From CAVQDV01 sp963711375 (GTDB lineage: Bacteria > Pseudomonadota > Gammaproteobacteria > Coxiellales > Coxiellaceae): a stretch of 64,000 nt of DNA. Positions 36,356-45,079 of this stretch are shown here, piece by piece (the first letter of the stretch is position 1; the number at the start of each line of letters is the position of its first letter). The stretch spans positions 1,178,001-1,242,000 of the forward strand of contig CAVQDV010000005.1 of NCBI GenBank assembly GCA_963711375.1. The letters are read 5' to 3'. Below the pieces are notes generated by a model. The model searched no databases and was not told where the DNA came from. It worked only from the letters and a program-made list of their open reading frames with translations. Both the position numbers and the translations under genes were made by a program.

Positions 36356-36903
36356 GAAAATTACTCAGTTTTATTCTGATATTAGTAGTGCCAAGCTTAT
36401 GCTTTGCCTCGGTTTGGAAAATAGTGCCAGACAAAAGTTCGATTACGTTTACCGCCACGCAAAATAATGCGCCGGTATCCGGAAGTTTTAAATCGTTTGA
36501 AGGCGTTATTGGCTTTAATCCGAAGGAATTAGATGGAAGCCAAGTGAGCGTTGCCGTGAACATTAATTCCGTAACGACCACTTATGCGGAATTAACAACT
36601 ACTTTATTAGGTCCTGATTGGTTTAATGTAAAGCAATATCCACAGGCTCAATTTAAAGCGGACAAAATAACTAAGGTAAAAGATAATCAATACGAAGTGC
36701 AGGGTGATTTAACGATCCGGGATAAAACGGTTAAAATAACCGTTCCTTTCGAAGTAAAGCAATATTCCGACTCCTCAGCCGTGTTTGTTGGCCATGTTTC
36801 ACTGAAGCGACTTTTATTTGGCGTTGGTCAGGGTGACTGGGCTAAGACAGACCAAGTGAAAGATGAAGTTGACGTTAACTTTACAATTACTACTCAAAAA
36901 TGA
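36352..36903 (+). CDS. YceI-family periplasmic lipid-binding protein (copy 2)
   Basis: A 183-aa protein with signal peptide (MRKLLSFILILVVPSLCFA-SVWK) and YceI barrel. Marks: WKIVPDKSSITFTATQNNAPVSGSF, VNINSVTTTYAELTTTLLGPDWFN and YPQAQFKADKI. It lacks the DHFGF histidine of copy 1, having TQNNAP instead, so ligand preference may differ. Its ATG overlaps the cytochrome b561 stop. Confidence 0.9.
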   Translation: MRKLLSFILILVVPSLCFASVWKIVPDKSSITFTATQNNAPVSGSFKSFEGVIGFNPKELDGSQVSVAVNINSVTTTYAELTTTLLGPDWFNVKQYPQAQFKADKITKVKDNQYEVQGDLTIRDKTVKITVPFEVKQYSDSSAVFVGHVSLKRLLFGVGQGDWAKTDQVKDEVDVNFTITTQK

Positions 36904-36914
36904 TGTACTGATTT

Positions 36915-36954
36915 GGGCGGTGTCATGACATCGCCCACGCCCACCTGATATAAT
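36915..36954 (+). promoter_or_regulatory. Palindromic operator over a promoter with extended -10
   Basis: TATAAT (36949-36954) is preceded by TG one base upstream (extended -10), and ATGACA (36925-36930) provides a -35 at an 18-bp spacing. The -35 sits in the middle of a 22-bp palindrome, 36915-36936, with arms GGGCGgTGTCA and TGACAtCGCCC. The predicted start is near 36961, only about 3 nt before the regulator ATG at 36964. No Shine-Dalgarno sequence precedes that ATG. Confidence 0.6.
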
Positions 36955-36963
36955 CACTGCATT

Positions 36964-37683
36964 ATGGCACAAGATCACATATTAATTGTCGATGATGACA
37001 AAGGAATACGCGATGTCCTGGGCGAGTTTCTCGTCCAGCAGGGCTATTTGATTAGCTTGGCCAAAGATGGCGACGAAATGAAATCCATCCTCGACAAAAG
37101 TAGCATAGACCTTATCATTCTCGACATTATGATGCCGGGCGAAGATGGCTTGCGTATCTGTCGACAGCTCCGTGTTTCTTCCTCAGTCCCTATTATTATG
37201 TTGACCGCTATCGGTGAAGAAATGGACCGAATTTTAGGGCTCGAAATGGGCGCAGACGATTATTTAAGCAAGCCATTTAATCCCCGAGAATTATTGGCGC
37301 GAATTCGTGGAATTTTACGTCGCAGTAGTGGAAAACCAGAACCCGATATTGAGCCTGTTGGGCACAGTCAATATCGCTTTCAAGGCTGGCGTTTAGATCG
37401 AGCTGCGAGAAAATTATATTCCCCAGAAAATTTAGAAATTAGTTTAAGCAGCGGAGAATTTACCCTCCTCTTAGTTTTTCTTGAGCGACCCCAGATGGTC
37501 TTAAGCCGCGATTATTTACTGGACCTCACCAAAAATAGATCCGCTTCACCTTACGACCGCAGCATAGATATTCAAATAAGTCGCTTGCGACAGAAAATTG
37601 AACCCAATCTTAAAAATCCGAGTATTTTAAAAACCGTCCGCGGCGGCGGCTATGTGTTAGCCTGTGAAGTTGAGATGGAATGA
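36964..37683 (+). CDS. OmpR-family response regulator
   Basis: A 239-aa two-component regulator. Receiver: acidic DDD at 10-12, phospho-acceptor Asp54 in IILDIMMPGEDG, Thr81, Lys103 in LSKPFNPREL. A winged-helix DNA-binding domain (about 135-237) contains LSSGEFTLLLVFLERP, SPYDRSIDIQISRLRQKIE and TVRGGGYVL. It overlaps the sensor kinase by 4 bp. It is probably transcribed as a nearly leaderless mRNA from the promoter just upstream. OmpR is the closest named relative, but osmotic control is not shown. Confidence 0.92.
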   Translation: MAQDHILIVDDDKGIRDVLGEFLVQQGYLISLAKDGDEMKSILDKSSIDLIILDIMMPGEDGLRICRQLRVSSSVPIIMLTAIGEEMDRILGLEMGADDYLSKPFNPRELLARIRGILRRSSGKPEPDIEPVGHSQYRFQGWRLDRAARKLYSPENLEISLSSGEFTLLLVFLERPQMVLSRDYLLDLTKNRSASPYDRSIDIQISRLRQKIEPNLKNPSILKTVRGGGYVLACEVEME

Positions 37684-38927
37684 GTTCATTCAGACAAAAA
37701 ATTAGCGATAAAATTGGGCTGGTTTTACTAGCGACTCTTTTGCTTACGCATTTGACCATCATGATTTTTTACTTGCAGGCGAATCGAATTGCCAGCGAAG
37801 ATGTTCGACGTGATGCGATTATTCAGAAAATTATAAATGCCATTCATGTCGTAAAAGCCACTCCATTATCGTATAGGCCTCGTGCTGTAGCGGCAATGGA
37901 TGATCCAGTGGTGCATGCGTCTCTAAGCACTATGCCAGAGAATGCTCAACGCTTTACTAACCCTTCACTTTGGACAATTTCACAGGCTTTGCAGCACGAT
38001 TTAAATAAATTTTCCTTATCCATTCAATTTGAAAAAGGCCAGTGGTTAAATGTAAAAGCTAATTTTAAATCTCATTTATTGCTGGATCAATTACTGATTT
38101 TAAGCGCCGAATTAATTGTATTCGGCTCGATTTTTATGTTTGTCTGGTCGATAAATCGCTTTACGAAGCCCCTTAAAAAATTTAAAAAAGCCGCGGAACA
38201 ATTGGGGATCGATTTACACACAAAGCCCCTGGATATTTATGGTCCTCAGGTTGTGCGTGAGGCTGCCTTGGCGCTTAATAAAATGCAGGAGCGAATTCAA
38301 GATTTAATTCGAGACCGCACGCAGATTTTAGCCGCTATTTCGCATGATCTTCGCACGCCCATCACGCGCATGCGAATTCGAACGCAATTTGTGCATGAAC
38401 AAAATTTACAAGATAATTTAACGCATGATTTGGAAGAAATGGAGCAGATGATTAATGAAACTTTATCGTTTGCTCGAGCGGATGCGAATACAGAATCCAA
38501 AGTGCAAGTGGATTTAGTTTCGTTGCTGCAAACCATTTGCGAAGATATGGAAGACATGGGGCACGAGGTTACATTCTTTTGTCGAACCAATCGCATTCCT
38601 TTTTTCGGGCGTTCTTTAGCATTAAAAAGAGCTTTTACGAATTTAATTAATAACGGCGTACGTTATGGAAAAAGAGTAAAAGTGTCGATAAGCAGCCGAG
38701 GCAAACGCTGCCTAATTAAAATTGAGGATGATGGTCCAGGAATTCCAGAGGAAGAATTAAAGCAAGTTTTCTCGCCCTTTTATCGCGGTGAACATTCACG
38801 CTCTCGTGATACGGGCGGTGTTGGCCTGGGACTCGCCGTCACCAAAGACATCATCCAAGCCCACAACGGCGAAATTCGCCTCCACAACAAAAAACCCCAC
38901 GGCCTACGAGTTTCCGTCCATCTATGA
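37680..38927 (+). CDS. EnvZ-like sensor histidine kinase
   Basis: A 415-aa inner-membrane kinase: TM1 about residues 13-31, a periplasmic sensor of about 100 aa, TM2 about 134-157, HAMP, and an H box with His222 (AAISHDLRTPITRMRIRTQF). The ATPase domain has the N box (NLINNGVRYGK), G1 (EDDGPGIPEEE) and G2 (GGVGLGLAV). The DLRTPITR-x-R pattern is the EnvZ type. It is encoded with, and presumably phosphorylates, the upstream regulator. Confidence 0.92.
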   Translation: MSSFRQKISDKIGLVLLATLLLTHLTIMIFYLQANRIASEDVRRDAIIQKIINAIHVVKATPLSYRPRAVAAMDDPVVHASLSTMPENAQRFTNPSLWTISQALQHDLNKFSLSIQFEKGQWLNVKANFKSHLLLDQLLILSAELIVFGSIFMFVWSINRFTKPLKKFKKAAEQLGIDLHTKPLDIYGPQVVREAALALNKMQERIQDLIRDRTQILAAISHDLRTPITRMRIRTQFVHEQNLQDNLTHDLEEMEQMINETLSFARADANTESKVQVDLVSLLQTICEDMEDMGHEVTFFCRTNRIPFFGRSLALKRAFTNLINNGVRYGKRVKVSISSRGKRCLIKIEDDGPGIPEEELKQVFSPFYRGEHSRSRDTGGVGLGLAVTKDIIQAHNGEIRLHNKKPHGLRVSVHL

Positions 38928-39057
38928 GGCTTGAGTGAGCCCGCACCTCCCTCCCTCATTAAATTTCTAGTAGACACGATTGGCTTGCAAAAAGAGCTAT
39001 TTTGATCAATAATACCCCCGTAAAATATTCAAAATTGAAGAAAACACGGAGGTTAAA

Positions 39058-40380
39058 ATGTTCAGAATGGTTGAAAATGACCTTATTGCTTGGAAAGATC
39101 ATCCCAATCGGAAGCCTTTGCTAATTCGTGGTGCTAGACAAGTGGGCAAGAGTTTTGTTGTGGAAAAGGTGGGAAAGGCTCATTTTGAAAACCTGGTAAC
39201 GATCAATTTTGAATTTGAACCCCGATTTAGCATCTGTTTTCAAACTTTGGACCCTTTCAAAATTATTCGGGCGATTGAAGCGATCTTTGCGCAAAGCATC
39301 ATACCAGGATCAACACTATTGTTCTTAGATGAAATACAAGAGTGCCCTAATGCCATATTGGCTTTACGCTATTTTAAGGAAAAGATGCCTGAGTTACATG
39401 TCATTGCGGCTGGGTCCTTACTAGAATTTGCACTCAATTCTAGCGAATTTCGTAAACCCGTAGGCCGAGTGCAATCGCTTTACATGAAGCCCTGCTCATT
39501 CAATGAATTCTTAATGGCCTGTGGTGATCATAAATTACTCGAGTATTTATCGAACGTAAACATTTCGACTGGCGTCGATCAAGCAATTCATGAAGTAGCC
39601 CTTGAAAAATGTCGCGAATATTTTGTGCTCGGGGGTATGCCTGAAGTCGTGAATTATTATGTTAATCAAAAAAAATATCTTGGCTGTGAAGTGATTCAGG
39701 GTACAATATTAGAATATTACGAAAGAGATTTTCCAAAATATAAAGAAAAAATAAATTTACATCTTCTTCAGAAAATTTATATGAAAGTGCCAGCACTTAT
39801 TGGAAAACGCTTAAAATACTCAAAAATTGATCCCGATATTCAAGCTCGAGATCAAAAACCGGCTCTTGCTGCCTTAACGAACGCAGGTCTCATTTACCCT
39901 ATTTATCATACATCGGCAGTGGGCCTACCATTGAATGCCACTCTCAACGAGAAAAAATTTAAAATTCTGTTTCTGGACCTCGGGCTTTTGGAGCATGCTA
40001 CTCGAGTGGACATGCATACCTTGTTGAGCGAGGATTTAATTCTCATTAATCAAGGAGCCTTGGCAGAACAGTTTGTGGGGCAAGAACTTTTAGCACACAG
40101 CAAAAATTATGAAAAACCGGAACTGTATTATTGGGAAAAAGACAAATCACAAGCGGAAGTAGATTATGTGATGCATTTTGAGGGGCACATATTTCCGATT
40201 GAAGTAAAATCAGGGACAACTGGCCGCTTAAAGTCTATACGTGTTTTTATGGACGAAAAAAAAATAAAAATTGGCATTAGAATTTCTCCTCAAACGCTTT
40301 CTTCTCACGATGGAATTTTGTCGGTTCCACTGTACATGATTTCTGAATTACCGAGATTATTGGCGCAATTATCCCCGTAG
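39058..40380 (+). CDS. AAA_14/DUF4143 ATPase
   Basis: A 440-aa protein. Walker A LLIRGARQVGKSFVV is near residues 21-35 and Walker B TLLFLDEIQECP near 84-95; sensor AAGSLLEFA follows. The C-terminal DUF4143 region resembles a nuclease fold, with KAEVDYV-like KSQAEVDYVMHFEGHIFPIEVKSG (the D..E.K pattern of PD-(D/E)XK enzymes). Family members are common, mobile and mostly uncharacterised. The ATG is preceded by GGAGG. It starts the accessory island. Confidence 0.85.
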   Translation: MFRMVENDLIAWKDHPNRKPLLIRGARQVGKSFVVEKVGKAHFENLVTINFEFEPRFSICFQTLDPFKIIRAIEAIFAQSIIPGSTLLFLDEIQECPNAILALRYFKEKMPELHVIAAGSLLEFALNSSEFRKPVGRVQSLYMKPCSFNEFLMACGDHKLLEYLSNVNISTGVDQAIHEVALEKCREYFVLGGMPEVVNYYVNQKKYLGCEVIQGTILEYYERDFPKYKEKINLHLLQKIYMKVPALIGKRLKYSKIDPDIQARDQKPALAALTNAGLIYPIYHTSAVGLPLNATLNEKKFKILFLDLGLLEHATRVDMHTLLSEDLILINQGALAEQFVGQELLAHSKNYEKPELYYWEKDKSQAEVDYVMHFEGHIFPIEVKSGTTGRLKSIRVFMDEKKIKIGIRISPQTLSSHDGILSVPLYMISELPRLLAQLSP

Positions 40381-40492
40381 TGTTTCAGTTTTAGGTATTT
40401 TAGGGGAAAATATTTTAAATCTCACTTGATCATTAGATGAGTTTTCCCTATCCTACCTCACGAAGTTATATTTTTAAATTTGAGGGAATTCT

Positions 40493-41071
40493 ATGAAAGA
40501 TGTGTCGGCTGACTCATTGGACATGAGCACAAAAAGACGACTACGAGATTATTTGGATAAATTTTATGTCTCTATTTATAGGATAAGATTCCTGATTAAA
40601 ATGCATGAGAAAATTGCTGAAAAATCTGCCGTACTGAAGAATCAGAATTTCTGGGGTTTGATGCAAAATAATCTGATTCTTGGTGCTGTCGTTGTTGAAA
40701 TATTTAGCATTTTCGATAAAAGAAAAGGAAGCTTAATAAAAAAATTATCCGAATTATTGGTCAAAAATGAAATTAAAATAATTGAAATGCAAGCCATCGA
40801 AGCTTGGATAAAAAGGATTGACCCACATTCAGTCTTTAGACATAAGGTTTTAGCTCATAAAGATTCTGATGTTTGCGAGCAAAAAATAATTCCTGTTTCG
40901 TACCAAGATTTTCTGCAATTAGTTGATGAGTTTGATCATAAATTGAAATTGCTTGATAAACTAGCGGAAAATCCAAGTAGCTTTTACCCGCGAATAAGCT
41001 CGGATTTATCTTCAAAGAATCATTTTTTAGAAGAGCTTGAGATAATACTTTGTAGTGAGGGAAAAAATTAA
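40493..41071 (+). CDS. HEPN protein, AbiU2-like
   Basis: A 192-aa all-helical protein. The segment FRHKVLAHKDSD holds Arg116 and His122, the RX4-6H signature of HEPN ribonucleases in the arrangement R-x-K-x-x-AH-x-D seen in AbiU2-type abortive-infection proteins. The C-terminal half is Lys/Leu-rich. No partner antitoxin is obvious unless the upstream DUF4143 ATPase or a lost downstream gene acted as one. The base composition is more AT-rich than neighbouring core genes. The start has GAGGG 8 nt upstream. Confidence 0.55.
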   Translation: MKDVSADSLDMSTKRRLRDYLDKFYVSIYRIRFLIKMHEKIAEKSAVLKNQNFWGLMQNNLILGAVVVEIFSIFDKRKGSLIKKLSELLVKNEIKIIEMQAIEAWIKRIDPHSVFRHKVLAHKDSDVCEQKIIPVSYQDFLQLVDEFDHKLKLLDKLAENPSSFYPRISSDLSSKNHFLEELEIILCSEGKN

Positions 41072-41102
41072 AATAACTTACCATGAGAAAAATATATTTC
41101 TC

Positions 41103-41348
41103 ATGGTTCTTGTAATTTCCTGTGCTATAGGTTTAGTTTATCAAAATAAATACTTTCCAATAAAATGAAACAGATAATTCACTATTATTGCATTTCTTGT
41201 TGGGGCAGTTTTTGCCATAATAATAACGCGATTTATTGATAAAGCTAATGAAAACTATGGGCGCCGGTTAATGAGTTTTCGTGACCTAATGGAAAACTTA
41301 ATTAATCCATTTTCAAGAAACTATGTGGCTACATTTTTTGTTAGTTGA
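41103..41348 (+). pseudogene. Remnant of a small membrane protein with two in-frame stops
   Basis: One reading frame from 41103 encodes MVLVISCAIGLVYQNKYFPI, then TGA (41166) and TAA (41175). In the same frame it continues FTIIAFLVGAVFAIIITRFI and an NYGRRLMSFRDLMENLI stretch, ending at TGA 41346-41348. Two hydrophobic segments suggest a two-TM protein once encoded after the HEPN gene. The frame extends open upstream of 41103 without a clear start. Confidence 0.45.
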
Positions 41349-41570
41349 AATGGATTCGCCCTCAACGAATAAAAAAACATTTTTGAAAAAAGCGTTTAAT
41401 AGAGAATTATGATGGAATTTGCCGCAATGCGGATGCCACCTCTTGCGTCTTCTTGTAATAGGATGCTGTTCAGGAGGGGCGGGGGTAAATAGTATTTGAA
41501 ATCGAATCGTTATCGTAATATGGATGCTAGATCTGACATTCACCAGCAAAGAAACGCCCTTATTATGAAA

Positions 41571-41622
41571 AAATGCGACGCATTTGCGGCGTATTTGCGT
41601 CGCATTTTTGTTGCTTTTTTAG
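41571..41622 (+). terminator. Hairpin with T-rich tail
   Basis: A perfect 11-bp stem, AAATGCGACGC (41571-41581) with GCGTCGCATTT (41597-41607), is followed by TTGTTGCTTTTTT. The hairpin also contains three near-repeats of CGCATTTGCG/CGTATTTGCG/CGCATTTTTG. The spacing before the next gene (41672) suits a terminator of the decayed upstream genes. The bases between 41349 and 41570 show no gene. Confidence 0.6.
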
Positions 41623-41671
41623 TGGAGTTATGGTAAAGTTCATTTAAAACAAGTAGATAGAGGAAAAATAG

Positions 41672-43024
41672 ATGGACGAAGAGGTGCAGTTAAAATTGAA
41701 GCTCCAAGAGGGTGAAGGTTATCGCGTTGAGTTTAAGGAACGGCTGGCTAATTTAGACAGAGAGATGGTGGCATTTGCGAACGCCTCTGGTGGAGAAATC
41801 ATTATTGGGGTTAGTGATGATGGTGAAATAAAAGGCATTAAAATAAATAATCCGCTGCTGAGCCAAATACACGACATTGCAAGAAATTGTGATCCCAGCA
41901 TTCAAATCCACTTAAAAAAGCACAAAGAACAACACGTTTTAGTGGTACAAATTGAGGAAGGTTCAAATAAGCCCTATAAATGTCGGGATGGTTTTTTCTT
42001 GCGCGTGGGACCCAATTCACAGAAATTAAAGCGCGATGAGATAATTCAATTTATTAATGACGTTGGGAAAATACATTTTGATGAGGCGAATAATAGTCGA
42101 TTTCAATATCCCAAAGATTTTTCAAAAGAAGCTCTAAAGGCGTATCTAAATCAGTGCCAAATTGACTTTCAATTTTCTCCTGAAGAGACATTAATAAGCC
42201 TAGATGTAGCCGAAGAAGAAAATTCTTCTTTAAAGATGAGAAATGCTGGCGTCTTATTTTTTGCAAAAAACCCACAGCTTTTTTTCAGAGAAGCGTATAT
42301 TACTGCCGTTAGATATCAATCAAATGATCGCTTCTCAATTGTGGATAAAAAAGATTTCACAGGCTCATTAATTTCTCAAATCGAAGAAAGCCTCTCATTT
42401 ATTGCCAGACATATGAGTGCTGCGGCACATTTCGATGAAAAAATAATAGGTCCCCGAAAAGATATTTACGATTATCCTCCAATTGCGCTCCGTGAGGCAA
42501 TCGTAAATGCCATCACACATCGTGATTATCTTTATGATAACGCGCCGATTTACATACATATGTATCCAGAGCATATTGACATTGAAAATCCAGGCGGTCT
42601 TTTCAGGGGATTAACGGTAGAAGATTTGGGGCGAAAAAGTGTTCGTCGAAATCGCTTAATTGCCGATCTCCTGCATCGTGCAAAATACATAGAACGAGTA
42701 GGGAGTGGATTTGACCGAATGCAGCGAGCGCTTTCCGAAAATCAGAATCCGAAGCTTGAGGTGGTGGCGACAAATTTCTTTAGTATTCGTTTCTATAAAC
42801 GACAAGCGGATTTTGATCTTCGAGCTCTGAAGCCTCGGCAATTAATGCTTTATCAACAATTTTTGGAAAGAAAAATCATTACAAAAAAAGAAGTCGCTAT
42901 TGCCTTGAAAATAAGTGAGGACACCGCATTGCGCGAATTGAAAACATTAATGAATATGGGTTTAATCAAAAAACGAGGTGAAGGTAAAGGGACGGTCTAC
43001 GAATTAGGTGATAAGAAAATATGA
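41672..43024 (+). CDS. AlbA_2 (Schlafen-type) / HATPase_c_4 regulator
   Basis: A 450-aa protein. N-terminal AlbA_2 domain (about residues 10-130): YRVEFKERLANLDREMVAFANASGGEIIIGVSDDGEIKGI. C-terminal RecG-like HATPase_c_4 region (about 260-350): REAIVNAITHRDY, HIDIENPGGLF, ERVGSGFDRM. A final winged helix (EVAIALKISEDTALRELKTLMNMGLIKKRGEGKGTVYELG). Such proteins are annotated as ATP-binding or putative transcriptional regulators and are frequent in mobile DNA; their function is unknown. GAGG lies before the ATG. Confidence 0.85.
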   Translation: MDEEVQLKLKLQEGEGYRVEFKERLANLDREMVAFANASGGEIIIGVSDDGEIKGIKINNPLLSQIHDIARNCDPSIQIHLKKHKEQHVLVVQIEEGSNKPYKCRDGFFLRVGPNSQKLKRDEIIQFINDVGKIHFDEANNSRFQYPKDFSKEALKAYLNQCQIDFQFSPEETLISLDVAEEENSSLKMRNAGVLFFAKNPQLFFREAYITAVRYQSNDRFSIVDKKDFTGSLISQIEESLSFIARHMSAAAHFDEKIIGPRKDIYDYPPIALREAIVNAITHRDYLYDNAPIYIHMYPEHIDIENPGGLFRGLTVEDLGRKSVRRNRLIADLLHRAKYIERVGSGFDRMQRALSENQNPKLEVVATNFFSIRFYKRQADFDLRALKPRQLMLYQQFLERKIITKKEVAIALKISEDTALRELKTLMNMGLIKKRGEGKGTVYELGDKKI

Positions 43025-43073
43025 TCAAATACATCTAAATATTTCATTAGAGGTAGATCAAAAATTCCTGTAG

Positions 43074-44945
43074 TTACGCAATCACGCAACCCGAATGATT
43101 TAGGGCTTTGATGTCGATAGGTTTAATTGGTGGACTTATTCGAGCATACTCGCTTCCCACCTTTAAATCGCCGAAGGCTTTGTATGCATCAGAAAATGCC
43201 TTATATCGCTCCAGAATATCGCTGGCCTGTTGGTGGTGGAGTGCGCCGGATTGCTCGGTAATTTTAATTCCCATGGCTTTATCGTAAAAACGTATTAATT
43301 GCGCGAAATTATCACAAGTAGCTTGGTGAATTGCGATGATATTTCGTCCGAGTTGGTCTAATCCATACCCTAGCACCCACTCAATATTCAGATTACACTC
43401 AATCTCTTTTACTGTCTTCATCACGTCCACATAAAGTTCGATTGCCAGGGAGAAATGTGTGGGACGAATAATGCAGTCGGGCACATGCTTCTCATCTTTA
43501 ATCATTTGGGTAAATTCTACGACGCTGTATTCGCTGAAGCTGAGATAATAATTCGCTAAGATAATTTTAGAAAATGCCGCTGCGATAGGGTCCAGAACTT
43601 CAGTATAGGATTTAAGAATTTTTTTGATGGCGCGACAAGCCTCGACAGATTCTCCGTTATCCTTCAGTTTATCGAGTTTTAGTATTTGTTGATGAAGAAT
43701 GGATGGTAAATGAAAGGAATAATGATCGGGGCAAATTTGTTCATCGATTCCAGGTTTGAAAAATTTAGCATTGGCTTCTGCATTAAAATGGCGGAAGAAG
43801 AATTCTTGAACTTGAATAAAATACTTCATGGAAAGATGAGGGAGTAGTTTTTTTTCATCTTCAGGCAAATTGAGTTTTGCACTAACTTCTTGAGCAAGTT
43901 TTACTGGGAGACAAAAGTATTTTTTATTAAATGCGTTTGTTGACATACGCACTAAAATTTTCTCTTCTTTAAATTTTGTTCTCAAGAAAAGTTGGAGTGC
44001 TTGTACAGACTCAATTTTGGGCTCGGAAAAAGAGTGATCAAGGCGGACGACGTGCCGTGGGCACAATAATTCTTTGCGTTGAAATTCAGACTCCCAAAGC
44101 TCGAGTTTGATAGGTTCTGCTGCAAGAGGTTCGCCAGTGCTCGGGTTAAGAATTGTCGTATTGGCTTGATGAATAAAATTGTCAGGACCGCGGAAAAATG
44201 CGCCATCTGTCCAGTCACATCCAGCGTTAACCTCATCCCTAAATCCGCAATTAGTCATTACGGTAACAATATTTTTAGCCTCATAACTTATAGGCGCAAT
44301 TCGAATATTAAAGTCACCCGCAACAATCACAGATTCCTTGGCATATAATAGAGTCGTGATGGCATTTTCAGGCAGTTCTGGGAAATCGTTATGGCCTGGG
44401 TGCACGTTAAAGATGGTGACTTCTTTTATATTTTCACCTTCTCTTATCTGAAAGCGAGCTTTTTGTAAGTCACCAAAGACATTTTGTAATTTTTCAATAC
44501 ACACCTTGGAGTCGCATTCAATTAAGGAGAGCTTATCAGATTTTTTGTAGAGTAATTTATATTCTGATTTCGGATTATTTGAGGCCGCCATTTCCCAGCC
44601 GTCCTTAATATTTTCTTCTGTCAACAGGGATTGCCACTTCTCTTCAGCGCCCCAGTTAGCCTCTTGTAACAGGATGATATCCAGTCCTTTATTCTTAGAG
44701 ATAATTTGATTGATAGCAAAGCCTATTCTAGTGAAGCGATGTTCTTCAGCTTCTTGATCTTCCAAGTAGGGCGCGAATCCGCTGAATAGATTGGGATTAA
44801 GAATATTCCAACTGGAGATAGTTAAACCGAGCGCTTTGAAAATAACCGGTAAATGATCCGAAAAAAGTAATTCAGGATTTTTTTGAACTTGCTCAACAGT
44901 GGGCAGTGCTGGAGAGTAGGGCGTAAAGATAGGATCTTGTTTCAT
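43074..44945 (-). CDS. Endonuclease/exonuclease/phosphatase-fold protein with helical C-terminus
   Basis: A 623-aa protein with no signal peptide. Residues about 40-310 show the EEP metal-dependent hydrolase pattern: SWNILNPN (Asn47), ILLQEANW (Glu95), NVHPGHNDFP (His182), VIVAGDFNIR (Asp211/Asn213) and RLDHSFSE (Asp303-His304). The family includes nucleases, sphingomyelinases and inositol phosphatases; the substrate cannot be told. The C-terminal 310 residues are helical and unrecognised. The last residues are CVIA, a possible CaaX-like end (Cys-aliphatic-aliphatic-Ala). In this setting it is a plausible translocated effector (inference). Confidence 0.75.
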   Translation of the reverse strand: MKQDPIFTPYSPALPTVEQVQKNPELLFSDHLPVIFKALGLTISSWNILNPNLFSGFAPYLEDQEAEEHRFTRIGFAINQIISKNKGLDIILLQEANWGAEEKWQSLLTEENIKDGWEMAASNNPKSEYKLLYKKSDKLSLIECDSKVCIEKLQNVFGDLQKARFQIREGENIKEVTIFNVHPGHNDFPELPENAITTLLYAKESVIVAGDFNIRIAPISYEAKNIVTVMTNCGFRDEVNAGCDWTDGAFFRGPDNFIHQANTTILNPSTGEPLAAEPIKLELWESEFQRKELLCPRHVVRLDHSFSEPKIESVQALQLFLRTKFKEEKILVRMSTNAFNKKYFCLPVKLAQEVSAKLNLPEDEKKLLPHLSMKYFIQVQEFFFRHFNAEANAKFFKPGIDEQICPDHYSFHLPSILHQQILKLDKLKDNGESVEACRAIKKILKSYTEVLDPIAAAFSKIILANYYLSFSEYSVVEFTQMIKDEKHVPDCIIRPTHFSLAIELYVDVMKTVKEIECNLNIEWVLGYGLDQLGRNIIAIHQATCDNFAQLIRFYDKAMGIKITEQSGALHHQQASDILERYKAFSDAYKAFGDLKVGSEYARISPPIKPIDIKALNHSGCVIA

Positions 44946-45079
44946 TGACGACTTCCTCGGGTTTTAGAGAATATTTTGCCCGGAAGAATACTCTGTTGTT
45001 AGAAGAGAGTCAATTTTATCTGCTTTGTTCATAAAAAATCCAAAATACGAATTTGCGAAAATAAAAAAAACGAAAAGTC

